Source: Planctomycetota bacterium (GTDB taxonomy: Bacteria; Planctomycetota; UBA1135; GCA-002686595). From it: 39,636 nucleotides of DNA. How positions within the stretch are numbered: position 1 is the first letter of the stretch; each line of letters starts with the position of its first letter. Both the position numbers and the translations under genes were made by a program. Positions 1 through 10,689 of the stretch are shown one piece after another. The notes under the pieces are model-generated. The model had not been told where the DNA came from. It searched no databases and saw only the letters and a program-made list of their open reading frames with translations. Where the stretch lies: positions 1 to 39,636 of the forward strand of contig JAJDEV010000305.1 in the NCBI GenBank assembly GCA_029259605.1, in the 5' to 3' direction.

Positions 1-241
1 AGCTGCGCGCCATATCAACGCTTCCCTTCCTCACCGGGTTCGACGACCCGTCAAGGTCGCCTCCACGCGCTTCGGTCGCGAAGCGCTGATCTGACGCACA
101 TCCGCGTCGATCTCGGCAAAGCCTCATGAATAACCCAGGGCACGTCGTACGACGCGCAACGCGCCGCGTCGGACACGTCGCGCCGGACGTTTTTTCCCGC
201 TCGTGTTCGGTCCGAGCGGACGAGACTCGATAGTAGCCAGC
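1..241. other. Window edge, no assignable gene
   Basis: All three forward frames are open from the left edge and close within the first 130 bases, at 87-89, 92-94 and 127-129, so the 3' end of a gene may be present. None gives a recognisable C-terminus, and codon bias does not choose between them. Around 165-195 an imperfect stem with a bulge (arms near CGTCGG and CCGGACG) is followed by six T, a weak terminator candidate. A 12-base perfect palindrome, CGTCGTACGACG, lies near 144-155. No promoter is convincing. Confidence 0.4.
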
Positions 242-1198
242 ATGCAGCACTCGCAACTCTTTCGTTCCCTCGCCCTTCTCGCCGCCCTCGCCGCTCCGCT
301 CCACGCGCAGGACTCGGGCTCCGACACCCAGGAGACGAGGTACATGGGACGCGCGTTCGTCTTCGAGGCCGACTTCGACTTCGCGCGTCGCGCGGGTTGG
401 GTGGCTCCCGATGCGACCGACGCGGAGCTGGCCGAATCGATGGAGGCGACCCTGCTCATGCGACTGCGCCGGACCGGTCGCTTCGTCGAGTCGCGCGTGC
501 TCGTGGAGGGGGACAACCGCTTCGCCGTGCTGTTCGTCGGCCGCCAGGACGCGCGCATCGAGGAGTTCCTCGTCGCCGGACTCTCGTTTCCGGGACGCGT
601 TGCCTATCGCGTCGTCGCCGAGGAATCGGACCTGGGCGGAGAGTCGACTCTCGCCGGCGAGCGTGAGCGGTTGAAGGCATGGACCGGCGCGCACCCGGGT
701 GAGCCGGTGCAGCTGTTCCGCGAGGTTCCGCGCGACGCGGGCGGGCCGCACGCCGCGCTCGAGTGGACGCTGAGCAAGGACGGGGACGACGTCGACGGGG
801 CCTACCCGCTGCTCGCCGAGCCGTCGTTCCCGCTCATCGACGCCGACATTCCGGTCGGTCGTATCTTCGCCGTCGACGAGGCCGAGGAAGGCGCGGCGGA
901 GAAGAGCATGTCGCTGCGCTTCGAATTGAAGGACGACGCCAAGCAGCGCCTGGCCGACTTCGGCGCGGCGCACGCGGCGCGGCGTTGCGTCGCCGTCGTC
1001 GACGATCGCGTCGTCGATGTGCGCGACGACTCCGCGTCGTTCTTCGCGGAGCCCTACGGCGTGCGCGCCGGATGGACGTTCGACGAGGCGCGCTCGAAGA
1101 TGATGGCGATCTCGGGCGGCCGCCTCGACGCGCCGCTCACGTTCGTGGAGTTCTCGAAACGAGAACTCCCGCACGTCAAGCGGCGCGGCGCCGAGTGA
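242..1198 (+). CDS. Secreted protein resembling a stand-alone SecD periplasmic (P1) domain
   Basis: The product is 318 residues. Residues 1-22 form a signal peptide (hydrophobic LALLAALAAPL, then HA before the probable cut), which is why the ATG at 242 is preferred over the in-frame start at 203. The rest aligns by eye with residues 40-376 of the SecDF protein encoded next door. Shared points include D-x-D-x-AR-x-AG near 44-52, TDAE at 59-62, a Y-x-V-V-A strand at 122-126, L-x-x-W near 144-147, GGPH-x-x-LEW at 167-175 and a final E-(A/V)-(R/K) helix near 282. It lacks about 60 residues that SecDF carries between the two halves, and it has no membrane segments, so it cannot be a translocase by itself. 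Its stop codon abuts that of secDF. I infer a duplicated P1 domain working in the periplasm; a role in late secretion is a guess. A database would probably call it hypothetical. Confidence 0.8.
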   Translation: MQHSQLFRSLALLAALAAPLHAQDSGSDTQETRYMGRAFVFEADFDFARRAGWVAPDATDAELAESMEATLLMRLRRTGRFVESRVLVEGDNRFAVLFVGRQDARIEEFLVAGLSFPGRVAYRVVAEESDLGGESTLAGERERLKAWTGAHPGEPVQLFREVPRDAGGPHAALEWTLSKDGDDVDGAYPLLAEPSFPLIDADIPVGRIFAVDEAEEGAAEKSMSLRFELKDDAKQRLADFGAAHAARRCVAVVDDRVVDVRDDSASFFAEPYGVRAGWTFDEARSKMMAISGGRLDAPLTFVEFSKRELPHVKRRGAE

Positions 1199-4183
<2,985 letters not shown>

Positions 4184-4264
4184 CGAGAGATCTCCGTGGA
4201 GTCCGGAAGCCAGGCCCCGCGCGACGGAAGCCAGAGGCAGCCCCGTGGGACGCGGGGTAGGGGG

Positions 4265-4729
4265 TTAGACCTTGACCGCTTCCGGCTCGGGGTCGGTGTT
4301 CGAATCGTCCTGCTTCGCCGCGGCGACGAGCGCCGCTTCGGCTTCGAGTTCGAGTTTCGCGGCGACGCGCTCGCGGCGCACCTTCTCGCCGACGAGCTCC
4401 GTAACGCGCGTCTTCTTGCCGACGCGGTCGCGCAGGTAGTAGAGCCGTGCGCGGCGGACCTTGCCGCGGCGTGTGACCTTGACGTCTTGCACGCGCGGGC
4501 CGTGCAGCGGGAAGATCCGCTCGACGCCTTCACCCTGGACGATGCGGCGCACGACGATGCTCTTGGCGATCCCGCGTCCCTGGATGGCGAGGATCGTTCC
4601 GATGAAGAGCTGGACGCGTTCCTTCTCACCCTCGCGGATCAGGTAGTGCACCTCGACCGTGTCACCCACGTGGATGTTGGGGAGCTTCTTCTTGCCCAGT
4701 TCGTTTCCGAGTTCTTCGATCAGGCTCAT
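4265..4729 (-). CDS. rplS: 50S ribosomal protein L19
   Basis: The product is 154 residues. The core (about 1-115) is typical L19, with VGDTVEVHYLIREG near 21-35, FIGTILAIQGRG, ERIFPLHGP and a basic RRGKVRRARLYYLR segment. L19 sits at the 30S-50S interface. The start is fixed by the family N-terminus (MSLIEELG) and by a four-base ATGA overlap with the trmD stop, which suggests translational coupling. An open frame continues upstream to 5026 but only reads trmD out of frame. The C-terminus runs some 35-40 residues beyond the usual end, first Ala/Glu-rich (near-helical), then acidic, ending AVKV. This extension has no recognised role. Confidence 0.97.
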   Translation of the reverse strand: MSLIEELGNELGKKKLPNIHVGDTVEVHYLIREGEKERVQLFIGTILAIQGRGIAKSIVVRRIVQGEGVERIFPLHGPRVQDVKVTRRGKVRRARLYYLRDRVGKKTRVTELVGEKVRRERVAAKLELEAEAALVAAAKQDDSNTDPEPEAVKV

Positions 4730-5460
4730 CGGTCTTCGTCGTTCGACGTCGCGTTCGAAGGCGCGTCGACGTGTCCTTGGTGGTTGTTCGAGAGATCCGG
4801 CCTGCGCTCGCGCGTGCGTTCGATGGCCCGTTCCTGCCGCCAGCTCGCGATCTTCGCGTGATCGCCGCTGAGTAGCACGTCGGGAACCGAACGTCCGCGA
4901 TAGACACGGGGTCGGGTGTAGTGGGGGTGGTCGAGGACGTCCCCGTTTTGAAACGACTCCGCTTCGGCCGATCGCTCGTCCCCCAGAACCCCGGGCAAGA
5001 GGCGACAGATCGCCTCGGTTACACACAGGGCCGGGAGCTCGCCGCCCGCCAGCACGAAATCACCTATAGAGAGCTCTTCCCACTCCAGCTCGGTGCGAAC
5101 CCGCTCGTCGAAGCCTTCGTAACGTCCGCATAGGAGGAGGACCCGATCCTCGCTCGCCAACCGCTTGGCCGTGTCCTGTCGAAAGGGCGTGCCGGCGGGA
5201 GTGAGGAGTATCTTGCGGAACGGTCCGTCGGTTCGCTCCAACCATTCGACACAGTCGATGATCGGTTCGGGCCTCAGCACCATTCCGGGTCCGCCCCCGT
5301 ACGGTCGATCGTCGACGGTACGGTGTCGGTCCCGAGTGAAGTCCCGGAAGTCCACGAGCCGGATCTCCGCCCGTCCTTTCGCCTGCGCGATCCCGAGGAT
5401 GCTCGCTCCGAGGTACGGTGCGAGAGCCTCCGGAAAGAGGGTGAGGATGGTGAAGAGCAC
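4726..5460 (-). CDS. trmD: tRNA (guanine-N1)-methyltransferase TrmD
   Basis: The product is 244 residues. It methylates G37 of tRNAs that read CNN codons, using S-adenosylmethionine, and prevents +1 frameshifting. SPOUT-family marks are visible: the FTILTLFPE start, DDRPYGGGPGMV near 50-61, LLLCGRYEGFDER near 108-120 and the SIGDFVLAGGE-x-x-A segment that forms part of the knot. The start codon is GTG. The stop overlaps the rplS start by four bases. The usual upstream partners rpsP and rimM are absent; noncoding sequence and then divergent ribE lie there, so the trmD-rplS pair has been separated from the common four-gene cluster and must carry its own promoter. The last 35 residues are polar and variable. 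Confidence 0.97.
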   Translation of the reverse strand: MLFTILTLFPEALAPYLGASILGIAQAKGRAEIRLVDFRDFTRDRHRTVDDRPYGGGPGMVLRPEPIIDCVEWLERTDGPFRKILLTPAGTPFRQDTAKRLASEDRVLLLCGRYEGFDERVRTELEWEELSIGDFVLAGGELPALCVTEAICRLLPGVLGDERSAEAESFQNGDVLDHPHYTRPRVYRGRSVPDVLLSGDHAKIASWRQERAIERTRERRPDLSNNHQGHVDAPSNATSNDEDR

Positions 5461-5490
5461 GGGCCGCGTCGTCCCGGAAAAAGGGGCGGC

Positions 5491-5519
5491 AAGATACGCG
5501 TGTTCGGGTGGGGATGCAA
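5491..5519 (-). promoter_or_regulatory. Candidate sigma-70-type promoter for trmD-rplS
   Basis: On the minus strand, a -35-like TTGCAT (5519-5514) and a -10-like TATCTT (5496-5491) are separated by 17 bases, about 30 bases before the trmD GTG. The -10 matches consensus at 4 of 6 positions and the -35 at 3 of 6. The position fits the only minus-strand gene start nearby. Confidence 0.35.
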
Positions 5520-5740
5520 GCTCCCCGGCGCGCTGACGGGGCCGTGGCGAGGGGGACGGAGGGCGGAGCGTGCGGATCCGGCGCTCCCATCCCTAGCCCC
5601 CACCCACCACGGGGAGGACCTCACCGCGGAGGTCTGGGTTCGCCGATCGCGGCGAGGTTCCGCGCGGCGCGCCGGGCGAGCGCGCGCTCGTGCCGCCTAA
5701 CTCCTTGCCTTGAAGCGACTTAGTCGTGAGGATGCGCCCC

Positions 5741-6361
5741 ATGTTCACCGGACTCATCGAGGCCTGCCCGGCCGTCCACGCGTTCGATCGGGTGGGGGAC
5801 GGCGCCCGCCTCGTCCTGGATCCGCCCGCCCTCGCCCCCGATCAGCCCGCCTGGGAGCCCGTCCTCGGCGAGAGCATCGCGCTCGCCGGTTGCTGCCTGA
5901 CGCTGATCGAGATCGACGCCGGCGGGCGCCTCGGCTTCGACCTCTCGGCCGAGACGCTGGCCTGCACGTGGTTCGACGCGCTCGTCCCCGGGCGGCGCGT
6001 CAACCTCGAGCGCTCCGTGCGCCTCGCCGATCGCCTCGGCGGTCACCTCGTGTCCGGGCACGTCGACGCGGTCGGCGCGGTCGCCGGCATCGACGACGCG
6101 AACGACGGCGGTCGCGTCTTCACGTTCGAAGTGGCCGCGGGTTTCGAGCGCTACCTCGTTCCGAAGGGCAGCGTGGTCGTCGACGGCATCAGCCTCACGG
6201 TGGTCGCCCCGCGCGAACGCTTGTTCGATGTCGCCGTCATTCCCGAAACGCTCGTGCGGACGAACCTCGGGAACGCCGAGGTCGGACAACGCGTCCACCT
6301 CGAGGCCGACATGATCGGCAAGTGGGTCGAGCGATTGCTCGCCGCGCGCGACGGTCGTTAG
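5741..6361 (+). CDS. ribE: Riboflavin synthase, alpha chain
   Basis: The product is 206 residues. It dismutates two 6,7-dimethyl-8-ribityllumazine molecules to riboflavin and the pyrimidinedione precursor. It has the two-fold repeated lumazine-binding barrel. The start MFTGLIE is the hallmark N-terminus, which places the start at 5741 rather than the in-frame GTG at 5726; GAGG about ten bases upstream supports this. Repeat 1 includes GCCLT near 52-56 and ETL near 74. Repeat 2 has GHLVSGHVD near 103-111, then VDGISLTV and IPETL-x-x-TN-x-G. The stop TAG overlaps the stop of convergent mlaD. No other riboflavin gene is near, and the upstream 280 bases show no FMN riboswitch. The symbol ribC is used in some species. 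Confidence 0.96.
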   Translation: MFTGLIEACPAVHAFDRVGDGARLVLDPPALAPDQPAWEPVLGESIALAGCCLTLIEIDAGGRLGFDLSAETLACTWFDALVPGRRVNLERSVRLADRLGGHLVSGHVDAVGAVAGIDDANDGGRVFTFEVAAGFERYLVPKGSVVVDGISLTVVAPRERLFDVAVIPETLVRTNLGNAEVGQRVHLEADMIGKWVERLLAARDGR

Positions 6362-7452
6362 AACGCGCTGAACAACACGCTGGTAAAGGCCGAGACCGGC
6401 GCCGCCTCGCGGTAGTCCTCGAGCGTGCGGGTGAGCAGCTTCACCGCGATCATCGCCTCGTCGTAGAGCTCCTGATCCATTAGCAGCTTGCCGACCGTGC
6501 CCTCGCCGGAACGAATCGTCGCCGCGACCGCCTCGACGTCGGCGCTGGCCGCCTTGACGTTCCGGATGATCGCCTCGAGGTCCTGCGCGAGCTCCTCGTT
6601 CGCGAGCAACCGCCCGGCGATGCCCTCGCCGCGCTCGATGCGTTGCCCGACGCTCGAGAACGCCTCGATGCCGCGCTGCACTTCGTTCGCGAGTTCTTCG
6701 TCGTAGATCAAGCGACCGACCAGCCCCTTGCCCGCCTGGAGGTCCGTGGCGATCGTCTCGATCGACTCGAGCGCCGTGCGCACGCTCTCCTTCAGCTCCG
6801 CGTCGTTGATCAGCATGCCGAGCATGCCCTCGCCCGCATCGATGCGCGCCGTCACGTCGCGGATGTTCTTGATCGAAACGGCGAGGTCGTCCGCCATGGT
6901 CTCGTCGACCAGGATCTTGCCGACCGTGCCCTTGCCGGCGCGCACGTCGGAGACGATCGCGCGCACGTCGCCGAGGATCGACGCCACGTTCTCGCGGTTG
7001 TCGTTGAAGAGGTCGCCGAGATCGGCGAGCGCCTCGAGCGGGTTCTTCTGGATCGAGCCCAGCAGCGGAGTCTCGGCGTCGTGCGGCGGACCGCCGAACA
7101 TACCGGGCTCGATGTGCACGTGGCGACCGCCGAGCAGCGTCGACTCGCGGATCTCGATGCTGTAGTCGACGAGCAGTTCGATCGGCTCGTCGAGGCTGAG
7201 CGTAGCCTCGATGCGCTTCTCGCGCGCGCCGTCGAACTTGGGCTCGAGGTCCTTCACGCGCCCGATGCGCAGACCTGCGGCCAGCACCGGGTCGCCGGGG
7301 CGCAGGCCGTACGCCTCGGGGAAGTACACGTCGACCAGGATCGGCTCACCGAAGAGGTTGACCGTGTCCGTGAAGAACAGCGTGTACGCCGCGAGCAGCG
7401 ACAGGGCGGTGACGAAGAAGACGCCGAGCAGGAATTGGCGCTGGTTGTTCAT
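6358..7452 (-). CDS. mlaD: MCE-domain lipid-transport protein, MlaD-like
   Basis: The product is 364 residues. It is the substrate-binding component of an Mla/MCE ABC system moving phospholipids between the inner and outer membranes. One N-terminal TM anchor spans 7-27. The MCE domain lies at about 38-118, with LRPGDPVLAAGLRIGRV near 50-66 and SxLLGGRHVHIEPG near 104-117. The remainder is helical and contains five copies of a (G)-x-G-x-x-G-x-L motif, starting at 172, 206, 240, 274 and 315. The first four are exactly 34 residues apart. Repeats with this period probably build a long helical barrel or needle, as known for multi-turn MCE proteins. It begins two bases after the mlaF stop and is the last gene of its operon. 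Its stop overlaps the ribE stop. Confidence 0.9.
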   Translation of the reverse strand: MNNQRQFLLGVFFVTALSLLAAYTLFFTDTVNLFGEPILVDVYFPEAYGLRPGDPVLAAGLRIGRVKDLEPKFDGAREKRIEATLSLDEPIELLVDYSIEIRESTLLGGRHVHIEPGMFGGPPHDAETPLLGSIQKNPLEALADLGDLFNDNRENVASILGDVRAIVSDVRAGKGTVGKILVDETMADDLAVSIKNIRDVTARIDAGEGMLGMLINDAELKESVRTALESIETIATDLQAGKGLVGRLIYDEELANEVQRGIEAFSSVGQRIERGEGIAGRLLANEELAQDLEAIIRNVKAASADVEAVAATIRSGEGTVGKLLMDQELYDEAMIAVKLLTRTLEDYREAAPVSAFTSVLFSAF

Positions 7453-7454
7453 GG

Positions 7455-8213
7455 CTAGTCGAAGGGCTTCGCCAGGAAGCGCTGGAGGCGCTCGTTTTTC
7501 GAGTGGATGAACTCTTCGGCCGTGCCCTCGGCGAACACGCGGCCTTGGTCGATGAGGACGACGCGGTCGGCGACGACCATCACGCAGCTGACGAGGTGCG
7601 TGATCACGATCGAAGTGATGTTGAGGCGCTCGGAGATGTCGCGAATCAAGTGATTCACCGACATCGAGATCTCGGGGTCGAGCCCGGTGTTGGGCTCGTC
7701 GAAGAAGACGATCTCGGGGTTCGTCACGAGTGCGCGCGCGAGTCCCACGCGCTTGCGCATTCCGCCGGAGAGCGACGGCGGCATCTGCTCCTGGGTGCCG
7801 TCCATCTGGACCAGGCCGAGCTTCTCCGCGACGCGCTCCTCGATCTCGGCGTCGGTCATGTTCGTGTTCTCGCGCAGCGGCAGCGCGATGTTCTCGCCGA
7901 CCGTGAGCCAGTTGATCAGCGCACCGTCCTGGAACAGGTAGCCCATGCGCCGTCGCAGCTCGATCAGGTCGTCCTGTCCGATCGTCGACATGTCGTGACC
8001 CTCGACCACGACGCGCCCCTGGTCCGGATGCAAGAGGCCGACCGCGTGGCGCAGCGTGACCGACTTGCCGATCCCCGACGGTCCCATCATCACGAGCGTC
8101 TCGCCGCGCCGCACCTGCAACGACAGGTCCTGCAGCACGACCTTCGAGCCGAAGCTCTTGTCGACGTTCTCGTACGAGATGACGACTTCGTCCGATGTGC
8201 CTTCGGCGTTCAT
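7455..8213 (-). CDS. mlaF: ABC transporter ATPase, MlaF-like
   Basis: The product is 252 residues and is the cytoplasmic ATPase of the MCE lipid transporter. Walker A is GPSGIGKS at 44-51, the signature LSGGM at 148-152, Walker B IVFFDEP at 168-174 and the switch histidine H206. The signature is LSGGMRKR, typical of MlaF rather than generic importers. The family N-terminus (a short leader, then ISYENVDKSFG) places the start at 8213, where the ATG overlaps the mlaE stop by four bases. An open frame extends far upstream only because of GC bias. It lies between mlaE and mlaD, the usual order. No mlaB (STAS) or mlaC follows. Confidence 0.95.
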   Translation of the reverse strand: MNAEGTSDEVVISYENVDKSFGSKVVLQDLSLQVRRGETLVMMGPSGIGKSVTLRHAVGLLHPDQGRVVVEGHDMSTIGQDDLIELRRRMGYLFQDGALINWLTVGENIALPLRENTNMTDAEIEERVAEKLGLVQMDGTQEQMPPSLSGGMRKRVGLARALVTNPEIVFFDEPNTGLDPEISMSVNHLIRDISERLNITSIVITHLVSCVMVVADRVVLIDQGRVFAEGTAEEFIHSKNERLQRFLAKPFD

Positions 8214-8986
8214 TGCTGGTAGAAGAACCACGTCATCAGGTAGTTGAGGATGATCGTCAGGATGATCGAGTCGCGCACCGCCGCGCGCGTCGCGTTGCCG
8301 ACGGCGAGCGCGCCGCCGCGCGCGCGGATCCCCGCCGCGCACGAGATGACCGCGATCACGATCCCGAAAACGAACGACTTGAACAGGCCGCAGTACACGT
8401 CCTTCGGCACCGGGATGAACTCGGCCGGCTGCTGCAGCGCCTCGACGACCGTGTCGTAGTAGAGCGGCAGCTCGACGCCCAGCTGCGAGCGCGCGACGAA
8501 CCCGCCGCCGATGATGCCGACCGCGTCGCACAGGATCGTGAGCGTCGGGCACAGGAGCGCGAGCGAGACGACGCGCGGCACCACCAGGTAGCTCGTGCGA
8601 TCGATCGACAGGACCTCGAGCGCGTCCAGCTCCTCGCTGACCGCCATCGTGCCGAGCTCCGCCGCGATCGAGCTGCCCGACGCGGCCGCGACGATGATCG
8701 CGGTGATGAACGGACCCATCTCGCGCGCCATCGACAGCGCGACGAGCGTCCCGATGCTGTTCTGTTGCCCGATGCGCGCCAGCTCGAGGCCGGTCTGGAG
8801 CGCGACGACCATGCCCATCGAGACGCCGACGAGCAGCACGACGTGCAGCACCTTGAACCCGCCGACATAGAGCTGGTCCATGAGCATCACGCGGCGCTTC
8901 GCCACATGGTGCAGGCGCGCGAGGACGCTCAGGAAGAGCGAGACGCGGTATCCGGCCGAGGCGAGGGGCTGGGCGAGTCGATTCAC
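8210..8986 (-). CDS. mlaE: ABC transporter permease, MlaE-like
   Basis: The product is 258 residues and is the inner-membrane permease of the MCE lipid transporter. The family marks are visible: an amphipathic N-terminal interface helix, GFKVLHVVLLVG near 43-54, AREMGPFITAIIVAAASGSSIAAELGTM near 88-115, the conserved EELDALEVL-x-IDR segment, and a final TM near the C-terminus. Five or six hydrophobic segments are apparent. The start is a GTG overlapping the TGA of the upstream lipoprotein gene by four bases, and its stop overlaps the mlaF ATG, so lipoprotein, permease and ATPase look translationally coupled. Confidence 0.95.
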   Translation of the reverse strand: MNRLAQPLASAGYRVSLFLSVLARLHHVAKRRVMLMDQLYVGGFKVLHVVLLVGVSMGMVVALQTGLELARIGQQNSIGTLVALSMAREMGPFITAIIVAAASGSSIAAELGTMAVSEELDALEVLSIDRTSYLVVPRVVSLALLCPTLTILCDAVGIIGGGFVARSQLGVELPLYYDTVVEALQQPAEFIPVPKDVYCGLFKSFVFGIVIAVISCAAGIRARGGALAVGNATRAAVRDSIILTIILNYLMTWFFYQQ

Positions 8987-10590
8987 GGCGTGGCGTCTTC
9001 CGTCTGGGCCGGTTGGATGCGGGCCGGTGCCACGCCACTCGACGCGGAACCGTGCGCCGGCCAGCCGGGTCCGGGGAACGCAACCGGAAGCATGTCGAAT
9101 CCGTCGTCCGCGGTCACGCGCCAGCGCAGGAGTCCGAAGAGCAGCGACGTCTCCTTGACGCGCTTGCCTTCACGCTCGTAGCGCCGCGTCGACCACAGAC
9201 CGGTGAGCGACTTGCGATCCTCGCCGAGTCCTTTCTCGCGCCGGTAGAGGCCGAGCCACGCGCGCTCGCGGCGCATGTCCGCTTCCTCTTCCCATTCCCA
9301 CACCTTCCAGAGCCACGAGTAGTGGCGGTCGATCAGTTCGTTGCGCCAGAACGGATCGAGCGTGGGGAACGAGCCGCGCTCCCAGTCGACGTCGCGTTCG
9401 TACTGAAAGACCGGGAACAGCTTCTTGAACTCGGACGTCTCGCCGCTCGCGAGGTCGCGTCGCTCCGACGACTGCCAGAACGGGAGGAAGACCGTCGTGT
9501 CGCGCTCCATGGTCGTCGAGCGCTCCTTGCGGAACTGGATCAGCGGCCAGAGGTAGGCCGTCGTCTCGAGTCCGTCCGCGATCGTGTGCGAGTAGAACGG
9601 CCACACGCGCGAGCGGCTGACGCCGTCCGGGCCGCGTTGGAAGCGCACGAGCGGCCACGGCGCGTCGAAGGCCCAGAAGCCGCTGCGCGAATCGCTCGAG
9701 TATCCGAAGAACGGCCAGAGCCAGGTGTGCGCCTTGTACGTCCCGCGCTCCGTCTGGCCGTAGAACGGCCACAGCATCCACTTGGTCTCGGGCTCCTCGT
9801 TGCCGCCGCCGAGGAAGTTCCTTTGATAATGGAAGAGGGGCCAGAGGACCCACGTGCGGTCGAAGCGGTTCTCGAGGCGGGTCCGGCTGTAGAACGGCCA
9901 CAGGCGGAAGCTCCTCTCGCCGCCGCCGCTCGTCCAGCCGAAGATCGGCCAGAGGAAGTGGTACGAGACGCGCTCGGAGCGCTCGGCGTAGACGAAGATC
10001 GGCCAGACGATGAACACCAGCCGGTCGAACGTGACGAAGTCGTCGAACTTGCCCCACAGCGGGAAGATCCCGAACTGCACGCCGCGCTCGGAGTTGTTCT
10101 CGAGCAGGAAACCGGGGAGCGAGGCGAGCTGGTACGTGCTCGTGCCGTCCGTCTCCGGGCTGCGGCCCGAGATGAAGAACGGGTAGAAGATCGTCTTCGA
10201 CTCGGGGCCGTGGCGACTCGAGTAGCCGAGCGGCACCGCGAAGTGCGACGTGTGCCCGTCCTCCTTCTCCGGGAGCGCGTCCCAGCTGTAGAGCGGGCCG
10301 AGCATGAAGCTCTCGAGCTCGTGGTCCTCGGCCCCGTAGCGCACCTTGCCGAACCCGCCGAGGAACTCGGTCTCGATCGCCGCGTCCGCCGTGTTCGCGC
10401 GCGTGTAGAACGGCGCGAGGTGCACGTCGGCGCCCGGCGCGACGCAACCACCGAGGGCGAGTCCGCCGAGCGTGGCGAGCAGCGCGAAGGGCGAAGGGAT
10501 GCGCGCGTCGCGTCGATTCTGCCCGCGCGCCGTAGGCCGGTGGCCGCGCGTCTCTTCGCGGATGGATGCTCCGTGTGCGCCATACCGCAT
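8983..10590 (-). CDS. Lipoprotein with WPF/WPL repeats, first gene of the mla operon
   Basis: The product is 535 residues. A signal peptide with lipobox L-G-G-C (Cys49) follows a basic, rather long N-terminus; the ATG at 10590 is the first available start and a later start is possible. The mature part has at least nine W-P-(F/I/L) motifs, mostly preceded by a hydrophobic residue and followed by an aromatic one (LWPFY, VWPIF, LWPFF, LWPLI), about 20-25 residues apart between roughly 200 and 400. The alternating aromatic pattern suggests beta-strands of a barrel or propeller. I recognise no named family. The stop overlaps the mlaE GTG, so it is probably made with the transporter. I infer an outer-membrane or periplasmic part of this lipid-transport route, perhaps filling the place of MlaA or MlaC, neither of which is seen here. 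Confidence 0.85.
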   Translation of the reverse strand: MRYGAHGASIREETRGHRPTARGQNRRDARIPSPFALLATLGGLALGGCVAPGADVHLAPFYTRANTADAAIETEFLGGFGKVRYGAEDHELESFMLGPLYSWDALPEKEDGHTSHFAVPLGYSSRHGPESKTIFYPFFISGRSPETDGTSTYQLASLPGFLLENNSERGVQFGIFPLWGKFDDFVTFDRLVFIVWPIFVYAERSERVSYHFLWPIFGWTSGGGERSFRLWPFYSRTRLENRFDRTWVLWPLFHYQRNFLGGGNEEPETKWMLWPFYGQTERGTYKAHTWLWPFFGYSSDSRSGFWAFDAPWPLVRFQRGPDGVSRSRVWPFYSHTIADGLETTAYLWPLIQFRKERSTTMERDTTVFLPFWQSSERRDLASGETSEFKKLFPVFQYERDVDWERGSFPTLDPFWRNELIDRHYSWLWKVWEWEEEADMRRERAWLGLYRREKGLGEDRKSLTGLWSTRRYEREGKRVKETSLLFGLLRWRVTADDGFDMLPVAFPGPGWPAHGSASSGVAPARIQPAQTEDATP

Positions 10591-10689
10591 TCGGATGGTT
10601 TAGAAATGCGAACCTCCCGAGGCAAGGGCGAGCAGCGAGGTCCGGGCCGCTTGTTCGGTTTCGCGGCCCCTGGTACGTTCCGGCTCTTC

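Noticed and set aside
203..241. Upstream start for the P1-like protein
   Set aside because: It would put 13 polar residues before an otherwise normal signal peptide.
5461..5740. FMN riboswitch before ribE
   Set aside because: None of the conserved FMN-element blocks are present; only GC-rich small stems were found.
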